Of a stretch of 64,000 bases of DNA, positions 27,466 to 36,765 are shown piece after piece; the first letter of the stretch is position 1, and each line of letters opens with the position of its first letter. The translations under genes were made by a program, and so were the position numbers. The DNA comes from Mesorhizobium escarrei (GTDB lineage Bacteria; Pseudomonadota; Alphaproteobacteria; Rhizobiales; Rhizobiaceae), in assembly GCF_935825525.1 (NCBI RefSeq), contig NZ_CAKXZT010000119.1, positions 115,364 to 179,363 of the forward strand. Direction: 5' to 3'. Under the pieces are notes generated by a model. It worked only from the letters and a program-made list of their open reading frames with translations, was not told where the DNA came from and did not search any database.

Positions 27466-28389
27466 TCAGGCCGGCCAGTGAGCCGCCATCATCGCCAGTG
27501 TCTCGGCCCTGTCCGGCGCGCCCAGCCTGCCGCCGAAGCGCTGGCATTTGAGCGCGGCGGCGGCGCTGGCAAAGCGCAATGTCGGTTCGATCGGCATCGC
27601 CTCCGCCAGCCCGACGGCAAAGGCGCCGTGAAACACGTCGCCGGCGGCAAGCGTATCCACTGCCTTGATCCTTGGCGCTGCGACATGGCGTACAAATCCC
27701 ACCGAGCGGTCGAACCACCAGCTTCCCGCCGCGCCGCCGGTCACCGCGACAAACGCATCGGTGCGTCTGCCCAGCGCTTCACAGGCCTTTTGCGGACCTC
27801 GTTCCCCGCCGCAGAGGATGAACGCCGCCGGCTCCGACGCGACGATATGCGAGGCCAGCGGAAATAGCCGTTCCAGCACGTCTCGTGGCGCGGTGTCGGC
27901 GTCCAGTATGGCCGGACGGCCGATTTCGCGCGCCGCCGCCAGGGCCAAAGCTGCTGCGCCCGGCCAGCGCACATCGGCCAGGACAGTGTCGAATGCGGCG
28001 AGATCTTGAATGGGGAGCGCCTCGGGGTCGGCCTGGGCGAGCTTGTCATAGAACGGAACAATAATGCGCTCGCCATGCGTGTCGACCAAGATGGCCGACA
28101 GTGCCGACCGTGCGCCGGTGACGCGCCGGACAAAGCTGCAATCGACGCCTTCGGCCTCGATGCCGGCGACCAGCTGATCGCCGACGAGGTCGTCTCCCGC
28201 GCTCGCCCACAGCGATACGTGAGCGCCGAGGCGGCGTGCGGCGCAGGCAGCGCTCGAAGCCATGCCCGAGGCGATCTGGACGCCGTCAGCCGCGATGAAC
28301 TTGCCCTGACGTGCCGGAAGCGTGTCGACGCGAAGGATCGTATCGAGCGTCAGCGCGCCAACACTCAGGAGCTTCACCGGACGGTTCAT
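27466..28389 (-). CDS. PfkB family carbohydrate kinase
   Basis: 307 residues of ribokinase/PfkB type: SVGALTLDTILRVDTLPARQGKF at the start, ASGMASSAACAARRLGA, and DTLAAGDVFHGAFAVG with catalytic Asp251. The usual GAGD is AAGD here. Such enzymes phosphorylate sugars or nucleosides; sulfofructose or ketohexose-type kinases are near relatives but the substrate is not decided. It lies between tyrC and the DUF2125 gene, a place where other rhizobia often have no gene, so it may be an insertion into the conserved order. Confidence 0.88.
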   Translation of the reverse strand: MNRPVKLLSVGALTLDTILRVDTLPARQGKFIAADGVQIASGMASSAACAARRLGAHVSLWASAGDDLVGDQLVAGIEAEGVDCSFVRRVTGARSALSAILVDTHGERIIVPFYDKLAQADPEALPIQDLAAFDTVLADVRWPGAAALALAAAREIGRPAILDADTAPRDVLERLFPLASHIVASEPAAFILCGGERGPQKACEALGRRTDAFVAVTGGAAGSWWFDRSVGFVRHVAAPRIKAVDTLAAGDVFHGAFAVGLAEAMPIEPTLRFASAAAALKCQRFGGRLGAPDRAETLAMMAAHWPA

Positions 28390-28442
28390 CTATCTTCCTG
28401 TCTGACCATGGTCTCTCCGAACGGGAGGTTCGCAATCATGGC

Positions 28443-29441
28443 CTAATCGACCGGATTGATCCTGCCCAGCGGGATAAAACCGAGCGAGGCCTTGCCCTTG
28501 ACGATCTTGAGCGGCATCGACGGTTCGTTGCCAAGCAGCGCCAGCCCGGCAAAGCCTGTTTTGATCTGGCTCTTCTGCTCGGGAATGGCCTTGCCGAGGA
28601 TTGCCGCCACCGCCTTCGGATCGCTGAGCCTTATCATCAAATCGGCGTCGATCAGACCGTCGGCATCGACCGAAACCGGTCCGGAAACGGTGACGCGCGC
28701 GCTCCCCGACGACAGATCGAGCTTGCCGATATAGACCGCCTGGCCGCGCAGGCTCTCTATTTGTGTCTTGATCAGCGCCACGCCGTTCTTCAGCGTCACG
28801 TCGCCGCCGCCGTCGAGCGGCGGCAGCACGCGGCCCTCGATCGCCCCTGGATCGATTTCGAGACTGGTAAAACTCCCGGCATAGTCGATGTCCTGTCCGT
28901 CTGGACGCAATTCTCCGGCCGCTGTCCCAGCGCTGAACAGCTCGACCGGGTCTGTGCCATCGACCGGATCGGTCTGCGCTGACAGGCCCTCTGCCTCCAG
29001 TGAAACGCGCCGGGGCAGGGGCCAGGACAGTTTGACATTCGCCCGCAGATTGTCCCAGTCGATCCACAGCGGCGCCATCACCGGCAGCGAGGTCCTGAGC
29101 GGGCCCCGCAGGTCGGCGCCGGGCGACAGGATGTGGGTGATGTGCGTGACTGCGTTGAGGCTGCCGAGCGAGGCGGCGACGTTCCTGGCGTCGTCCTGGT
29201 AAGCCAGGCTGTCGCAGGAAACGGCAAAGCTTAAGGGATAGCCACTGACCGTGAGATTGGCGCAGTCCGCCTCGATGCCATCGCCGTTGAGCTCGGCCAC
29301 CGCTATGTCAGCTTCGCTCTTGACCTTGTCTGCCAGGTAGAACCAGCCGGCACTGTAGAGGCCGAACAGCGCGACGATGAAAGCGGCAAGCCAGAATAGC
29401 CGGCGGAGGAAATTCGGCGGGCGCTCGTCACTTGACGTCAT
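28443..29441 (-). CDS. DUF2125 domain membrane-anchored protein
   Basis: 332 residues from ATG 29441 (MTSSDERPPNFLRRLFWLAA). One N-terminal membrane helix (about 13-35) and a large periplasmic beta-rich part with WIDWDNLRANVKLSWPLPRR and the end GFIPLGRINPVD. DUF2125 is common in Rhizobiales; its function is unknown. It is divergent from chaC, a conserved arrangement. A start at 29492 is rejected for lack of homology. Confidence 0.86.
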   Translation of the reverse strand: MTSSDERPPNFLRRLFWLAAFIVALFGLYSAGWFYLADKVKSEADIAVAELNGDGIEADCANLTVSGYPLSFAVSCDSLAYQDDARNVAASLGSLNAVTHITHILSPGADLRGPLRTSLPVMAPLWIDWDNLRANVKLSWPLPRRVSLEAEGLSAQTDPVDGTDPVELFSAGTAAGELRPDGQDIDYAGSFTSLEIDPGAIEGRVLPPLDGGGDVTLKNGVALIKTQIESLRGQAVYIGKLDLSSGSARVTVSGPVSVDADGLIDADLMIRLSDPKAVAAILGKAIPEQKSQIKTGFAGLALLGNEPSMPLKIVKGKASLGFIPLGRINPVD

Positions 29442-29562
29442 GCTACGGCTCTCGCTAGCGCGTATTGCAGAGGGGACTGTCGTTTCCGGCAAGATCGGGT
29501 AGACGGAGACGGATTCTAAAAAACACCGATTCCAGTGCGGTGCTGCAACCAGGCTTGGCGAT

Positions 29563-30126
29563 ATGGGCGATTTTTGGGTTTTTGGCTACGGCTCGTTGAT
29601 CTGGCGGCCGGGATTTGCGCATGTCGAGACGCGACGCGCCCGCCTCCATGGCTACCGCCGCTCGCTGTGCGTCTACTCTTTCGTGCATCGCGGCACGCGC
29701 GCACGGCCCGGCCTGGTGCTCGGCCTCGACCGTGGCGGCTCCTGCATCGGGCTGGCCTTCCGCGTCCCCGGCGATCTGCGCAACGAGGTCATCACCTATC
29801 TGCGCGAGCGCGAGCTTGTCACCAATGTCTATCTCGAGCGCATGCTTAGCATTCGCCTCGACAAGGGGGACACGGGTGGTGCCGATAAGGATGGGGGCGA
29901 GACGGACGGAGGCGAGACGGTCGAGGCTGTCGCCTATGTCGTCGACCGTACCCACGAGCAATATGCCGGCGCGCTCGATGCGGCCGATGCGGCGAGCGTC
30001 GTTCGCGGCGCCGTCGGCCAGTCGGGAAGGAACGAGGACTACGTGTCCAGCACGCTGGAGCACCTCGAGGCGCTGGGGATCCGCGACCATTGGCTGGAAG
30101 AGGTAGCGAAACGGATCGGGTCGTGA
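29563..30126 (+). CDS. ChaC-like gamma-glutamylcyclotransferase
   Basis: 187 residues with the signature VFGYGSLIW at 6-14, YRRSLCVYSFVHRGTRARPGLVLGL and AFRVPGDLRNEVITYLRERE. ChaC enzymes cleave glutathione to 5-oxoproline and Cys-Gly. A Gly/Asp/Glu-rich insertion (DTGGADKDGGETDGGETVEA, about residues 102-121) with an internal 13-base tandem repeat breaks the usual fold between strands and is probably a loop. Divergent from DUF2125 and convergent with the oxidoreductase gene. Confidence 0.9.
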   Translation: MGDFWVFGYGSLIWRPGFAHVETRRARLHGYRRSLCVYSFVHRGTRARPGLVLGLDRGGSCIGLAFRVPGDLRNEVITYLRERELVTNVYLERMLSIRLDKGDTGGADKDGGETDGGETVEAVAYVVDRTHEQYAGALDAADAASVVRGAVGQSGRNEDYVSSTLEHLEALGIRDHWLEEVAKRIGS

Positions 30127-30142
30127 TCTTCTTTCGTTGTTT

Positions 30143-30207
30143 GACCATGATTCCGAAAACCGGTTCCCATTTCTTGCGTCGCTGACCTTCGGTTCGGGAT
30201 CATGGTC
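30143..30207. repeat. palindromic repeat between two convergent genes
   Basis: GACCATGAT (30143-30151) and ATCATGGTC (30199-30207) are perfect arms, with TTCCGAA and TTCGGTTCGG inside. It lies four bases from the oxidoreductase stop codon and 17 from the chaC stop, so it can work as a bidirectional terminator. Confidence 0.8.
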
Positions 30208-30211
30208 CGGG

Positions 30212-31192
30212 TTACATCCTGAAAATCTGCTTTCCGAGATCGGCGCGATCCAGGCTGTTAGTCACAACGAGCTCGAACTCCGCCAGCGGACGGATGCCGC
30301 CAACAGGGACATGGAAATCGGGTTGGCCGAAGATGTCGACAATCTCGCGTAACACTGGCCGGTCGGCTTCGACAGGCGGCGAAAAGAAGTAGCGGTAGAT
30401 ATTTGCCCTGATCTCGAGGCCGCTCAGCAGCACGTCGAAATTGTGCAGCTCGAAACGCTCGGTGCTCATGCCGCCATTGATGATCATCTGTCCGCCCATT
30501 GCGAGGGTGCGGATCAACTCGCCACTGACGGGTCCGCCGACGTTATCGATGATCCCGTTCAGCCCGGCGCCGTCGGTCATGTCCATGACTGCTTCCCTGA
30601 TGCCGACCTTCAAACCCGACAGATCGAGGATGGCGGTGGCGCCAAGCCGCTTTAGGTCCAGCCTGTCGCGAGATCGTCGCACGAGCGCGATCACGTTGAT
30701 GCCGCGCCGCTGGGCGAACTGCATCACCATCGTCGAAACCGATGAATAGCCGGCCGTGACGGCCAGCCACTGTCCTGGCTTCACGCGCGAATCCGCCAGC
30801 AGGTCCCAGGCGGTGATGGGGTTCACCATCTGCCCGGCGCGTTCGACCGGATAGTTGGCGGGCAGCGGGATCAGCCATTCGGCTGGAACGGCCGCATATT
30901 CGGCCCAGCTGTTGTAATAGCTGAACGCGACAAGCGTGCCCGGTTTCAAAGCGACGTTCGCGCCCACGGCCTCGACAATGCCAGCGCCATGGTTTCCGGC
31001 GATCTGGCGGGGGAAATGCGGCTTCTTCGGTTCGGGATAGAGGTTCTGGATGAACAGAAAGTCGCCAGGGTTGATCGAGGCGGAGACCATCCTGACCAGC
31101 ACCTCGCCGTCGCCGATTCGCGGCATGGGCAGGTCGTCGAGATAGAGCACGTCCTGCGGCGAGCCGATTGCGTCGAATACAACTGCTTTCAT
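30212..31192 (-). CDS. MDR-type zinc-independent oxidoreductase (alcohol dehydrogenase/quinone reductase family)
   Basis: 326 residues from ATG 31192 (MKAVVFDAIGSPQDVLYLDD). Groups of the MDR family are visible: PRIGDGEVLVRMVSASINPGDF, GNHGAGIVEAVG, LAVTAGYSSVSTMVMQFAQRRG (cofactor segment) and NVGGPVSGELIRTLAMGGQMI. The zinc-binding Cys/His residues of classical ADH are not evident, so a quinone/enoyl reductase role is more likely. The divergent regulator at 31362 probably controls it. Confidence 0.85.
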   Translation of the reverse strand: MKAVVFDAIGSPQDVLYLDDLPMPRIGDGEVLVRMVSASINPGDFLFIQNLYPEPKKPHFPRQIAGNHGAGIVEAVGANVALKPGTLVAFSYYNSWAEYAAVPAEWLIPLPANYPVERAGQMVNPITAWDLLADSRVKPGQWLAVTAGYSSVSTMVMQFAQRRGINVIALVRRSRDRLDLKRLGATAILDLSGLKVGIREAVMDMTDGAGLNGIIDNVGGPVSGELIRTLAMGGQMIINGGMSTERFELHNFDVLLSGLEIRANIYRYFFSPPVEADRPVLREIVDIFGQPDFHVPVGGIRPLAEFELVVTNSLDRADLGKQIFRM

Positions 31193-31361
31193 GGCGGTCT
31201 CCAATAAAGGGCGATCTGGCCATGCAATCTGGACGCGGCCAGGTCGCAGGCACCGGTGTCTGCATCGGCGTCGCGGAACCTAAGGCCGCTGGCAAAAATC
31301 GGAATTGGCAGATTTGACAATCTATGTGCTAAATTTGCCAAAGCTGTTCAAAGGAGCCATC

Positions 31362-32330
31362 TTGGGCAATCGTCCCGTCCACGCCGTGATCTGGCTGCCG
31401 TCGACCTTCTATTCGGCCGTTGCCGCGACACTTGTCGAAATGTTCGAGCTGGTGAACACGATTCGCGGCGCGCCGGTGATTTCCTTCGAATTCGTGGCGC
31501 GGCAGGCCGACGCCACGACGACGCCTGGAATTTCCTTCCACACCAGACGCGAACCCTCGCAGCGCATGGACCTGCTGATCCTGCTGGCCTTGCCCGGCAT
31601 GCAAATCCCGGAGCTTGTTGCCGCGCTGGAGGAAGAGAGCCGCCACGCCGCGCCGCTTATCGCAGGTGCGCAACGCGAAGGCGCCATCATCGCCGCGCAT
31701 TGCGGTGCCGGTTACTTCCTGGCAGACGCCGGCCTTCTCGACCGAAAGCGCGCCACCATCTCCTGGTGGCTGAAGATCGATGCCCAGCGCCGCTTTCCGA
31801 AGGTGCGTTGGGATGCTTCACGTGTGCTGATCGGGAACGGGCGGATCTACACTTGCGGCGGCGGTTTTTCAGGCCTGGAGCTCGGCAAGGCGCTTCTTCG
31901 GGATCTTGGCTTCGCCAGGGAGGAGCGCCTGGTTCGCAAATTGCTCGTGTTGCCACCGTCACGGCAGATGCAGACACCCTACGAGTTCCCGCTCACCGAT
32001 CTGTTGCCTTCGCATGAGCCGTTCCGCGACCGGCTCGAAGCCTTGTCCAGAAAACAGCTCGGATCGCTCGACCTTGCCTTCCTCGGAGCACAACTCGGTC
32101 TATCACCGCGAACGCTGGCACGCCGGTTTTCCGATGAATTGCACACCACTCCCGGCCGATGGATCCAGGACCGGCGCCTTGAGGCCGCGAAGGCGCTTCT
32201 TGAAAGCACCAAACTCGGGGTTTCGGAAATATGTTACCAGGTCGGATACCGGGATACGGCCTCATTCAGCCGGCTTTTCAACCGCGTGGTCGGAGTGCCG
32301 CCTGGTGAATACCGGCGCCAGAGCCAGTAA
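31362..32330 (+). CDS. GlxA-type AraC-family transcriptional regulator
   Basis: 322 residues from a TTG start at 31362, chosen because AAAGGAG lies five bases upstream (31350-31356). The N-terminal part is a DJ-1/PfpI-like amidase fold (VIWLPSTFYSAVAATLVEMF, AAHCGAGYFLADAGLLDRKRATISW). The C-terminal 90 residues are an AraC double helix-turn-helix, LGLSPRTLARRFSDELHTTPGRWIQDRRL and EICYQVGYRDTASFSRLF. It is divergent from the oxidoreductase gene (170 bases) and so likely regulates it; the ligand is unknown. Longer upstream GTG/TTG starts are possible. Confidence 0.85.
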   Translation: MGNRPVHAVIWLPSTFYSAVAATLVEMFELVNTIRGAPVISFEFVARQADATTTPGISFHTRREPSQRMDLLILLALPGMQIPELVAALEEESRHAAPLIAGAQREGAIIAAHCGAGYFLADAGLLDRKRATISWWLKIDAQRRFPKVRWDASRVLIGNGRIYTCGGGFSGLELGKALLRDLGFAREERLVRKLLVLPPSRQMQTPYEFPLTDLLPSHEPFRDRLEALSRKQLGSLDLAFLGAQLGLSPRTLARRFSDELHTTPGRWIQDRRLEAAKALLESTKLGVSEICYQVGYRDTASFSRLFNRVVGVPPGEYRRQSQ

Positions 32331-32484
32331 ACATCGGCTGCAGCTTCGAACGCGGCGGATCGCGCGCTTGTGAACCGCTGGTCCGTGGGAAAAGGGCGGC
32401 CAGGCCTTTGACCTCGGCGCGGTAAGACCTAGGTTAAGCGAGGGCTTTTCGCCCGCTTCTTTCCATTCCCCACGGAGATCAGCC

Positions 32485-33432
32485 TTGCAGAAACGTCGTC
32501 TCGGTCAAACCGACCTGTCCATCGCGCCACTGGTTCTAGGCGGCAACGTCTTCGGCTGGACCGCCGACGAGAAAACCTCTTTCGACCTGCTCGACCGGTT
32601 CGTCGGCGCCGGCCTCAACACAATCGACACCGCCGATGCCTATTCGCGCTGGGTTCCCGGCAACAACGGCGGCGAATCCGAAACGATCATCGGCAAATGG
32701 ATGAAAAGCCGCGGCAATCGCGACAACGTCGTGGTGATCACTAAGGTCGGGTCGGACATGGGACAGGGCAGGAAAGACCTCTCCGCGGCGTATATCGAAA
32801 AGGCCATCGATGCGTCGCTGAAGCGGCTGCAGACCGATGTCGTCGACCTCTATCTGTCACACTGGCCGGACCCGGCCACCCCTTACGAGGAAACGCTTCG
32901 CGCCTACCAACAGCTGCTCGACAAGGGCAAGGTCCGCCACGTCGGCGCCTCCAATCTCGATGCCGGCCAGTTGCGCGCCGCGCTCGACGTGGCAAGCCTG
33001 CGGGGCCTGCCGCGCTATGCGGTGCTGCAGCCGGAGTACAATCTCTATGACCGCGCCTCCTTCGATGGGCCGCTGCGCGATCTGTGCATGGCCGAGGATA
33101 TCGGCGTCATCACCTATTTCAGCCTCGCCAAGGGGTTTTTGAGCGGCAAGTACCGCAGCCAAGCCGATCTCGGCAAAAGTGCGCGTGGCGACGACGTGAA
33201 GAACTATCTCAACGCGCGCGGCATGCGCATCCTGGCAGCACTCGACGCTGTGTCGGCGCGTCACGCGGCCAAGCCGGCGCAGGTGGCGCTCGCCTGGGTG
33301 ATTGCGCGGCCCGGCGTCACCGCGCCGATCGCCAGCGCCACGACGCTGGATCAGGTCGACAGCCTCGTCCACGCCGCATCATTGGAGCTCAGTCCGGACG
33401 ATATCGCCGAGCTCGACAGCGCGAGCGCATAG
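32485..33432 (+). CDS. aldo/keto reductase
   Basis: 315 residues from a TTG start with CGGAGAT upstream (32472-32478). The catalytic tetrad is visible as DTADAY (Asp, Tyr), ITKVG (Lys) and YLSHWPD (His). LGGNVFGWTADEKTSFDLLDRFV and IASATTLDQVDSLV fit the YghZ/general-stress branch. It reduces aldehydes or ketones with NADPH. It stands in the accessory cluster with the oxidoreductase, regulator and exporter, suggesting a carbonyl-compound module. Confidence 0.9.
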   Translation: MQKRRLGQTDLSIAPLVLGGNVFGWTADEKTSFDLLDRFVGAGLNTIDTADAYSRWVPGNNGGESETIIGKWMKSRGNRDNVVVITKVGSDMGQGRKDLSAAYIEKAIDASLKRLQTDVVDLYLSHWPDPATPYEETLRAYQQLLDKGKVRHVGASNLDAGQLRAALDVASLRGLPRYAVLQPEYNLYDRASFDGPLRDLCMAEDIGVITYFSLAKGFLSGKYRSQADLGKSARGDDVKNYLNARGMRILAALDAVSARHAAKPAQVALAWVIARPGVTAPIASATTLDQVDSLVHAASLELSPDDIAELDSASA

Positions 33433-33579
33433 ACACCAGCGCGAAGCGGCGGCTTGATCAAACAGCAGCCAAGAACCGTGCGCGGCCTGCGCCGGAACGA
33501 TCCCTGCACGATCGTTCAAGACGCCCTGGTGTGCCCTGCCATACCATTCCCGGCATCGCGCCTGGATACTGGTATACAG

Positions 33580-34197
33580 ATGGCCGAACAGGTCTTTTCC
33601 CATCCGGAACTATGGCAGCAATTGCTCGCGCTTGTGCTGGCATCGGCGGTCGTGATGGGCAGTCCGGGGCCGGCGACGATAAGCGTCACCGCCGTTGGCG
33701 CCGCCTTCGGTCTGCGCGATTCGCTCCGCTACGCCTCGGGCATCATTCTTGGTACGGTCGCCGTGCTTTTGGTCGTCGCGACGGGCATTACGGCCATGCT
33801 CGCCTCGGTGCCGACGCTCACACCGCTACTGGCGCTGGCATCGGCAGCCTACATCCTCTACCTCGCCTTCAAGATAGCAACGGCGCCGCCTCTGGCGGCG
33901 CGTACCGGCGGGGCGGCACGTCCCAATTTCCTCGGCGGGTTTCTTCTGGCCGTTGCCAACCCGAAAGCCTATGTGGCGATTGCCGCCGTATTTGCCGGCA
34001 CGTCGTCCGCCGGTGAGCTCGATGCAGGGCTCAAGCTGGCGGTCCTCGCTTCGATGATCGTCGCCATCCATGTCCTGTGGCTTCTCGCCGGGGCAGCGTT
34101 TGCGCGCTTTCTGCGCAAACCGCTGGCCTCGCGGATCATCAATCTGACCTTCGCGGCAACACTGGTTTTGACCACGGCGCTGGCTGTGATTCCCTAG
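33580..34197 (+). CDS. LysE/RhtB family exporter
   Basis: 205 residues, about five to six helices. The family signature is ASAVVMGSPGPATISVTAVGAAFGLRDSLRYASGI at residues 17-51, then FLGGFLLAVANPKAYVAIAAVFAG. It exports amino acids or their analogues across the inner membrane; substrate unknown. ATG 33580 is chosen because an upstream frame to 33454 adds polar sequence. The 147 bases to the reductase gene hold no other gene. Confidence 0.88.
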   Translation: MAEQVFSHPELWQQLLALVLASAVVMGSPGPATISVTAVGAAFGLRDSLRYASGIILGTVAVLLVVATGITAMLASVPTLTPLLALASAAYILYLAFKIATAPPLAARTGGAARPNFLGGFLLAVANPKAYVAIAAVFAGTSSAGELDAGLKLAVLASMIVAIHVLWLLAGAAFARFLRKPLASRIINLTFAATLVLTTALAVIP

Positions 34198-34223
34198 GGG
34201 ATACTGCCGACCAAGCAGATGGT

Positions 34224-35018
34224 TCAGGCCGGGGTATCGGAGCCCAGTTCCCTCAGCCGCTTTACCGCCGTCGGCGGCATTGGCGGCGGGTTTGGCGCCT
34301 GGGACGCCTCGATGAGCAGCTGGTCGCAGGCGGCTTCCGTCTCGCCGATCAGCCGTTCCATGAATTCCTCCTTGCCCAACCCCGCCGGGATCGGCGGCAG
34401 GAAGCGCGCCTTGATCGTGCCGGGATAGCGCAGGAATTTCCGCCGCGGCCAGTAGAGGCCGGCGACATGGGCGACCGGCACCACCGGAATGCCAAGCTGG
34501 GTATAGAGCTCGACGATGCCGTATTTATAGGCCGGCTCGTCGCCCGGCGCCCGGCGCGTGCCCTCGGGATAGATGATCAGCTGGCGGGGATTGCGCGCCA
34601 GCTCCTGCCTGGTCGCGGCGACCACCGCTTTCAGCGCCTTCGAGCGGCTGCCGCGGTCGACCGGGATCATCCGCATTTTCAGGATGTACCAGCCGAAGAA
34701 CGGGATCCAGGTCAGTTCCCGCTTCAGGATGTAGATCGGATCCTGCAGGAACGGGAAGAAGGCGATTGCGTCCCAGAAGGACTGGTGCTTCGGCGCCAGG
34801 ATGAAGGAACCCTCGGGCAGGTTTTCCTGGCCGGTGATCTCGCTTTTGGTGCCGGCGATCTTGTCATAGAGCCACATGCTGGTGTGCGACCAGAATTTCG
34901 GCACGAACCAGGCGCGGTGGCGCGGCGACAGGAAATAGTACGGGGTCCAGAGGATCATCTGGACGATCAGATTGACATAGAAGACGAAGTTGAACGCCAG
35001 CGAGCGGACATAAAGCAT
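34224..35018 (-). CDS. plsC: 1-acyl-sn-glycerol-3-phosphate acyltransferase
   Basis: 264 residues. The acyltransferase motif HQSFWD (His78, Asp83), then RELTWIPFFGWYI, IPVDRG and the IIYPEGTRRAPG block. An N-terminal membrane segment (about 8-30) anchors it to the inner membrane. It acylates lysophosphatidate for phospholipid synthesis. In related genomes it follows the ydcF-like gene; here 1.9 kb with two unrelated genes lies between. Confidence 0.95.
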   Translation of the reverse strand: MLYVRSLAFNFVFYVNLIVQMILWTPYYFLSPRHRAWFVPKFWSHTSMWLYDKIAGTKSEITGQENLPEGSFILAPKHQSFWDAIAFFPFLQDPIYILKRELTWIPFFGWYILKMRMIPVDRGSRSKALKAVVAATRQELARNPRQLIIYPEGTRRAPGDEPAYKYGIVELYTQLGIPVVPVAHVAGLYWPRRKFLRYPGTIKARFLPPIPAGLGKEEFMERLIGETEAACDQLLIEASQAPNPPPMPPTAVKRLRELGSDTPA

Positions 35019-35121
35019 GCAGGAAGAGCCCGGTGAGGAGGTGTGCGTTGGTTACACCAAGCGCGGGCAAAAAGGAAACGGTCGATGGCCGGCGCTGACT
35101 TGGTGGACCGCTACCCGTTCG

Positions 35122-36033
35122 TCAGGCCTGCCACGTCGCTTGCACCAGCCGCTTCTTCAGGCGTGGGGCGGTGAAGTCGAGGAACGCACGCAGTTTCACC
35201 GGCAGCAGACCCTGGCTGGCATGCACGAGGCTGACCGGCCATGGCTGCGGCTCGAATGCCTCCAGCACGGTGCGGAGGGTGCCCGAGCGCACCGCAGCGG
35301 TGACCTGGTAGGAAAGCACCCTCGTCAACCCGATGCCGGCAATCGCGGCGTCGACCGCAGCTTCCGCGGTGTTGACCCGAAGCCGTGAGCGGATCGGAAC
35401 GGTGAAGTAGGGCTTGCCCGTGGCAAAGGTCCATGCGGCGGGAGCGGTGAGCCCCTCGAAGGTGATGCAGCTGTGTGCCGCGAGATCCTTTGGGGCCTCC
35501 GGCGTGCCGTGCTGGGCCAGATAGGCCGGGCTCGCGCAAACAACGCGCCGAATCGAGCCGATGCGGGTGGCCATCAGGCTGGAGTCGGGAAGCTGGCCGA
35601 TGCGGACGGCGAGATCGATGTGCTCCTCGGTCAACTGGGTTATCCGGTCCGCCAGCATCAGGCGGACAGCCACGTCGGGGTAGGCAGCGAGAAAGCCGGT
35701 GACGACCGGCAGCACATGCAGGCGGCCAAAGACGATCGGTGCGGTGATGATCAGTTCGCCTGTCGGGGCGCTGTATTCGCCGGCGGCGGTCCGCTCGGCC
35801 TCGCCGACCTCGTCGAGAATGCGATGGCAGGCAGCGAGGTAGGCGTGACCTGCGTCGGTCAGCGTCAGCTGCCGCGTCGAGCGGTTCAGAAGACGCGCCT
35901 TCAGATGCCGCTCGAGGTCGGAGACCTTGCGGCTGACCGTTGCAAGCGGGATGCCGAAACGGCGCCCGGCGGCCGAAAGGCTGCCGGCCTCCACCGCGGC
36001 GACGAAGAGCGACATGGCCCCGAGGCGATCCAT
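35122..36033 (-). CDS. LysR family regulator
   Basis: 303 residues from ATG 36033 (MDRLGAMSLFVAAVEAGSLS). The N-terminal wHTH shows SAAGRRFGIPLATVSRKVSDLERHLKARLLNRSTRQ. The effector domain is type 2 periplasmic-binding-like (GELIITAPIVFGRLHVLP, RIGQLPDSSLMATRIG). It is divergent from the flavin oxidase gene and probably controls it. The pair is likely an accessory insertion between plsC and the ydcF-like gene. Confidence 0.88.
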   Translation of the reverse strand: MDRLGAMSLFVAAVEAGSLSAAGRRFGIPLATVSRKVSDLERHLKARLLNRSTRQLTLTDAGHAYLAACHRILDEVGEAERTAAGEYSAPTGELIITAPIVFGRLHVLPVVTGFLAAYPDVAVRLMLADRITQLTEEHIDLAVRIGQLPDSSLMATRIGSIRRVVCASPAYLAQHGTPEAPKDLAAHSCITFEGLTAPAAWTFATGKPYFTVPIRSRLRVNTAEAAVDAAIAGIGLTRVLSYQVTAAVRSGTLRTVLEAFEPQPWPVSLVHASQGLLPVKLRAFLDFTAPRLKKRLVQATWQA

Positions 36034-36147
36034 ATTTCTCCCGGAAAATGGAAGGATAGGTTGCATTTATGCCATATGCATCCGGAAGATGGAAGCATTA
36101 TCTTTGCGGGCTGTGGTTGGCAGTGCTGCCTTCAAAGGAGGTTTTTC

Positions 36148-36765
36148 ATGAATGCTCACGTCTTCACCAGCGATGTCGCCTTTACGCCAACCGTCAAGGC
36201 GATCCAGGCCCGCAAAGGCTCACGCGAGGCCTATGCCCGCGTCGAGGAGCGCGGCAGCTGGCAATCCGACATTACGCCCGATCTCGCCGCTTTCATCGAG
36301 GCACAGACCAGCATCTTCCTGTCGACGGCCAATGGTGAGGGCCAGCCCTACATCCAGCATCGCGGCGGGCCGGCCGGCTTCCTCAAGGTGCTCGACGAGC
36401 GGACGATCGGCTTCGCCGATTTCTCCGGCAACAGGCAATTCATCACCCAGGGCAATCTGGACGACAACCCGCGGGCTTTCCTGTTCCTGATCGATTATGC
36501 GCGTCGGCAGCGCATCAAGATCTGGGGCAGCGCGCGGGTCGTCGAGGAGGACGCCGAACTGATGGCGAAGCTGATGCCGGAAGGCTACAAGGCGCGCCCT
36601 GAGCAGATCATCCTGTTCACGGTTTCGGCCTGGGATTCCAATTGCCCGCAGCACATTCCACAGCGTTTCGAAGCCGCCGATGTGGCGGCGGCGCTGGCCG
36701 AGCGAGACAAGCGTATCGAACGTCTCGAACACGAGATCGCGCGCTTGCGCAGCGCCACGGTCTAA
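36148..36765 (+). CDS. pyridoxamine 5'-phosphate oxidase-like FMN-binding protein
   Basis: 205 residues from ATG 36148, with a near-perfect AAGGAGG at 36135-36141. The split-barrel flavin fold is seen in AFIEAQTSIFLSTANGEGQPYIQHRGGPAGFLKVLDERTIGFADF and RIKIWGSARVVEED. The C-terminal helix is coiled-coil like (RDKRIERLEHEIARLRSATV). The reaction is unknown; relatives reduce small molecules or bind heme/FMN. The upstream LysR is divergent (114 bases). The TAA stop is the first part of a repeat element. Confidence 0.85.
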   Translation: MNAHVFTSDVAFTPTVKAIQARKGSREAYARVEERGSWQSDITPDLAAFIEAQTSIFLSTANGEGQPYIQHRGGPAGFLKVLDERTIGFADFSGNRQFITQGNLDDNPRAFLFLIDYARRQRIKIWGSARVVEEDAELMAKLMPEGYKARPEQIILFTVSAWDSNCPQHIPQRFEAADVAAALAERDKRIERLEHEIARLRSATV

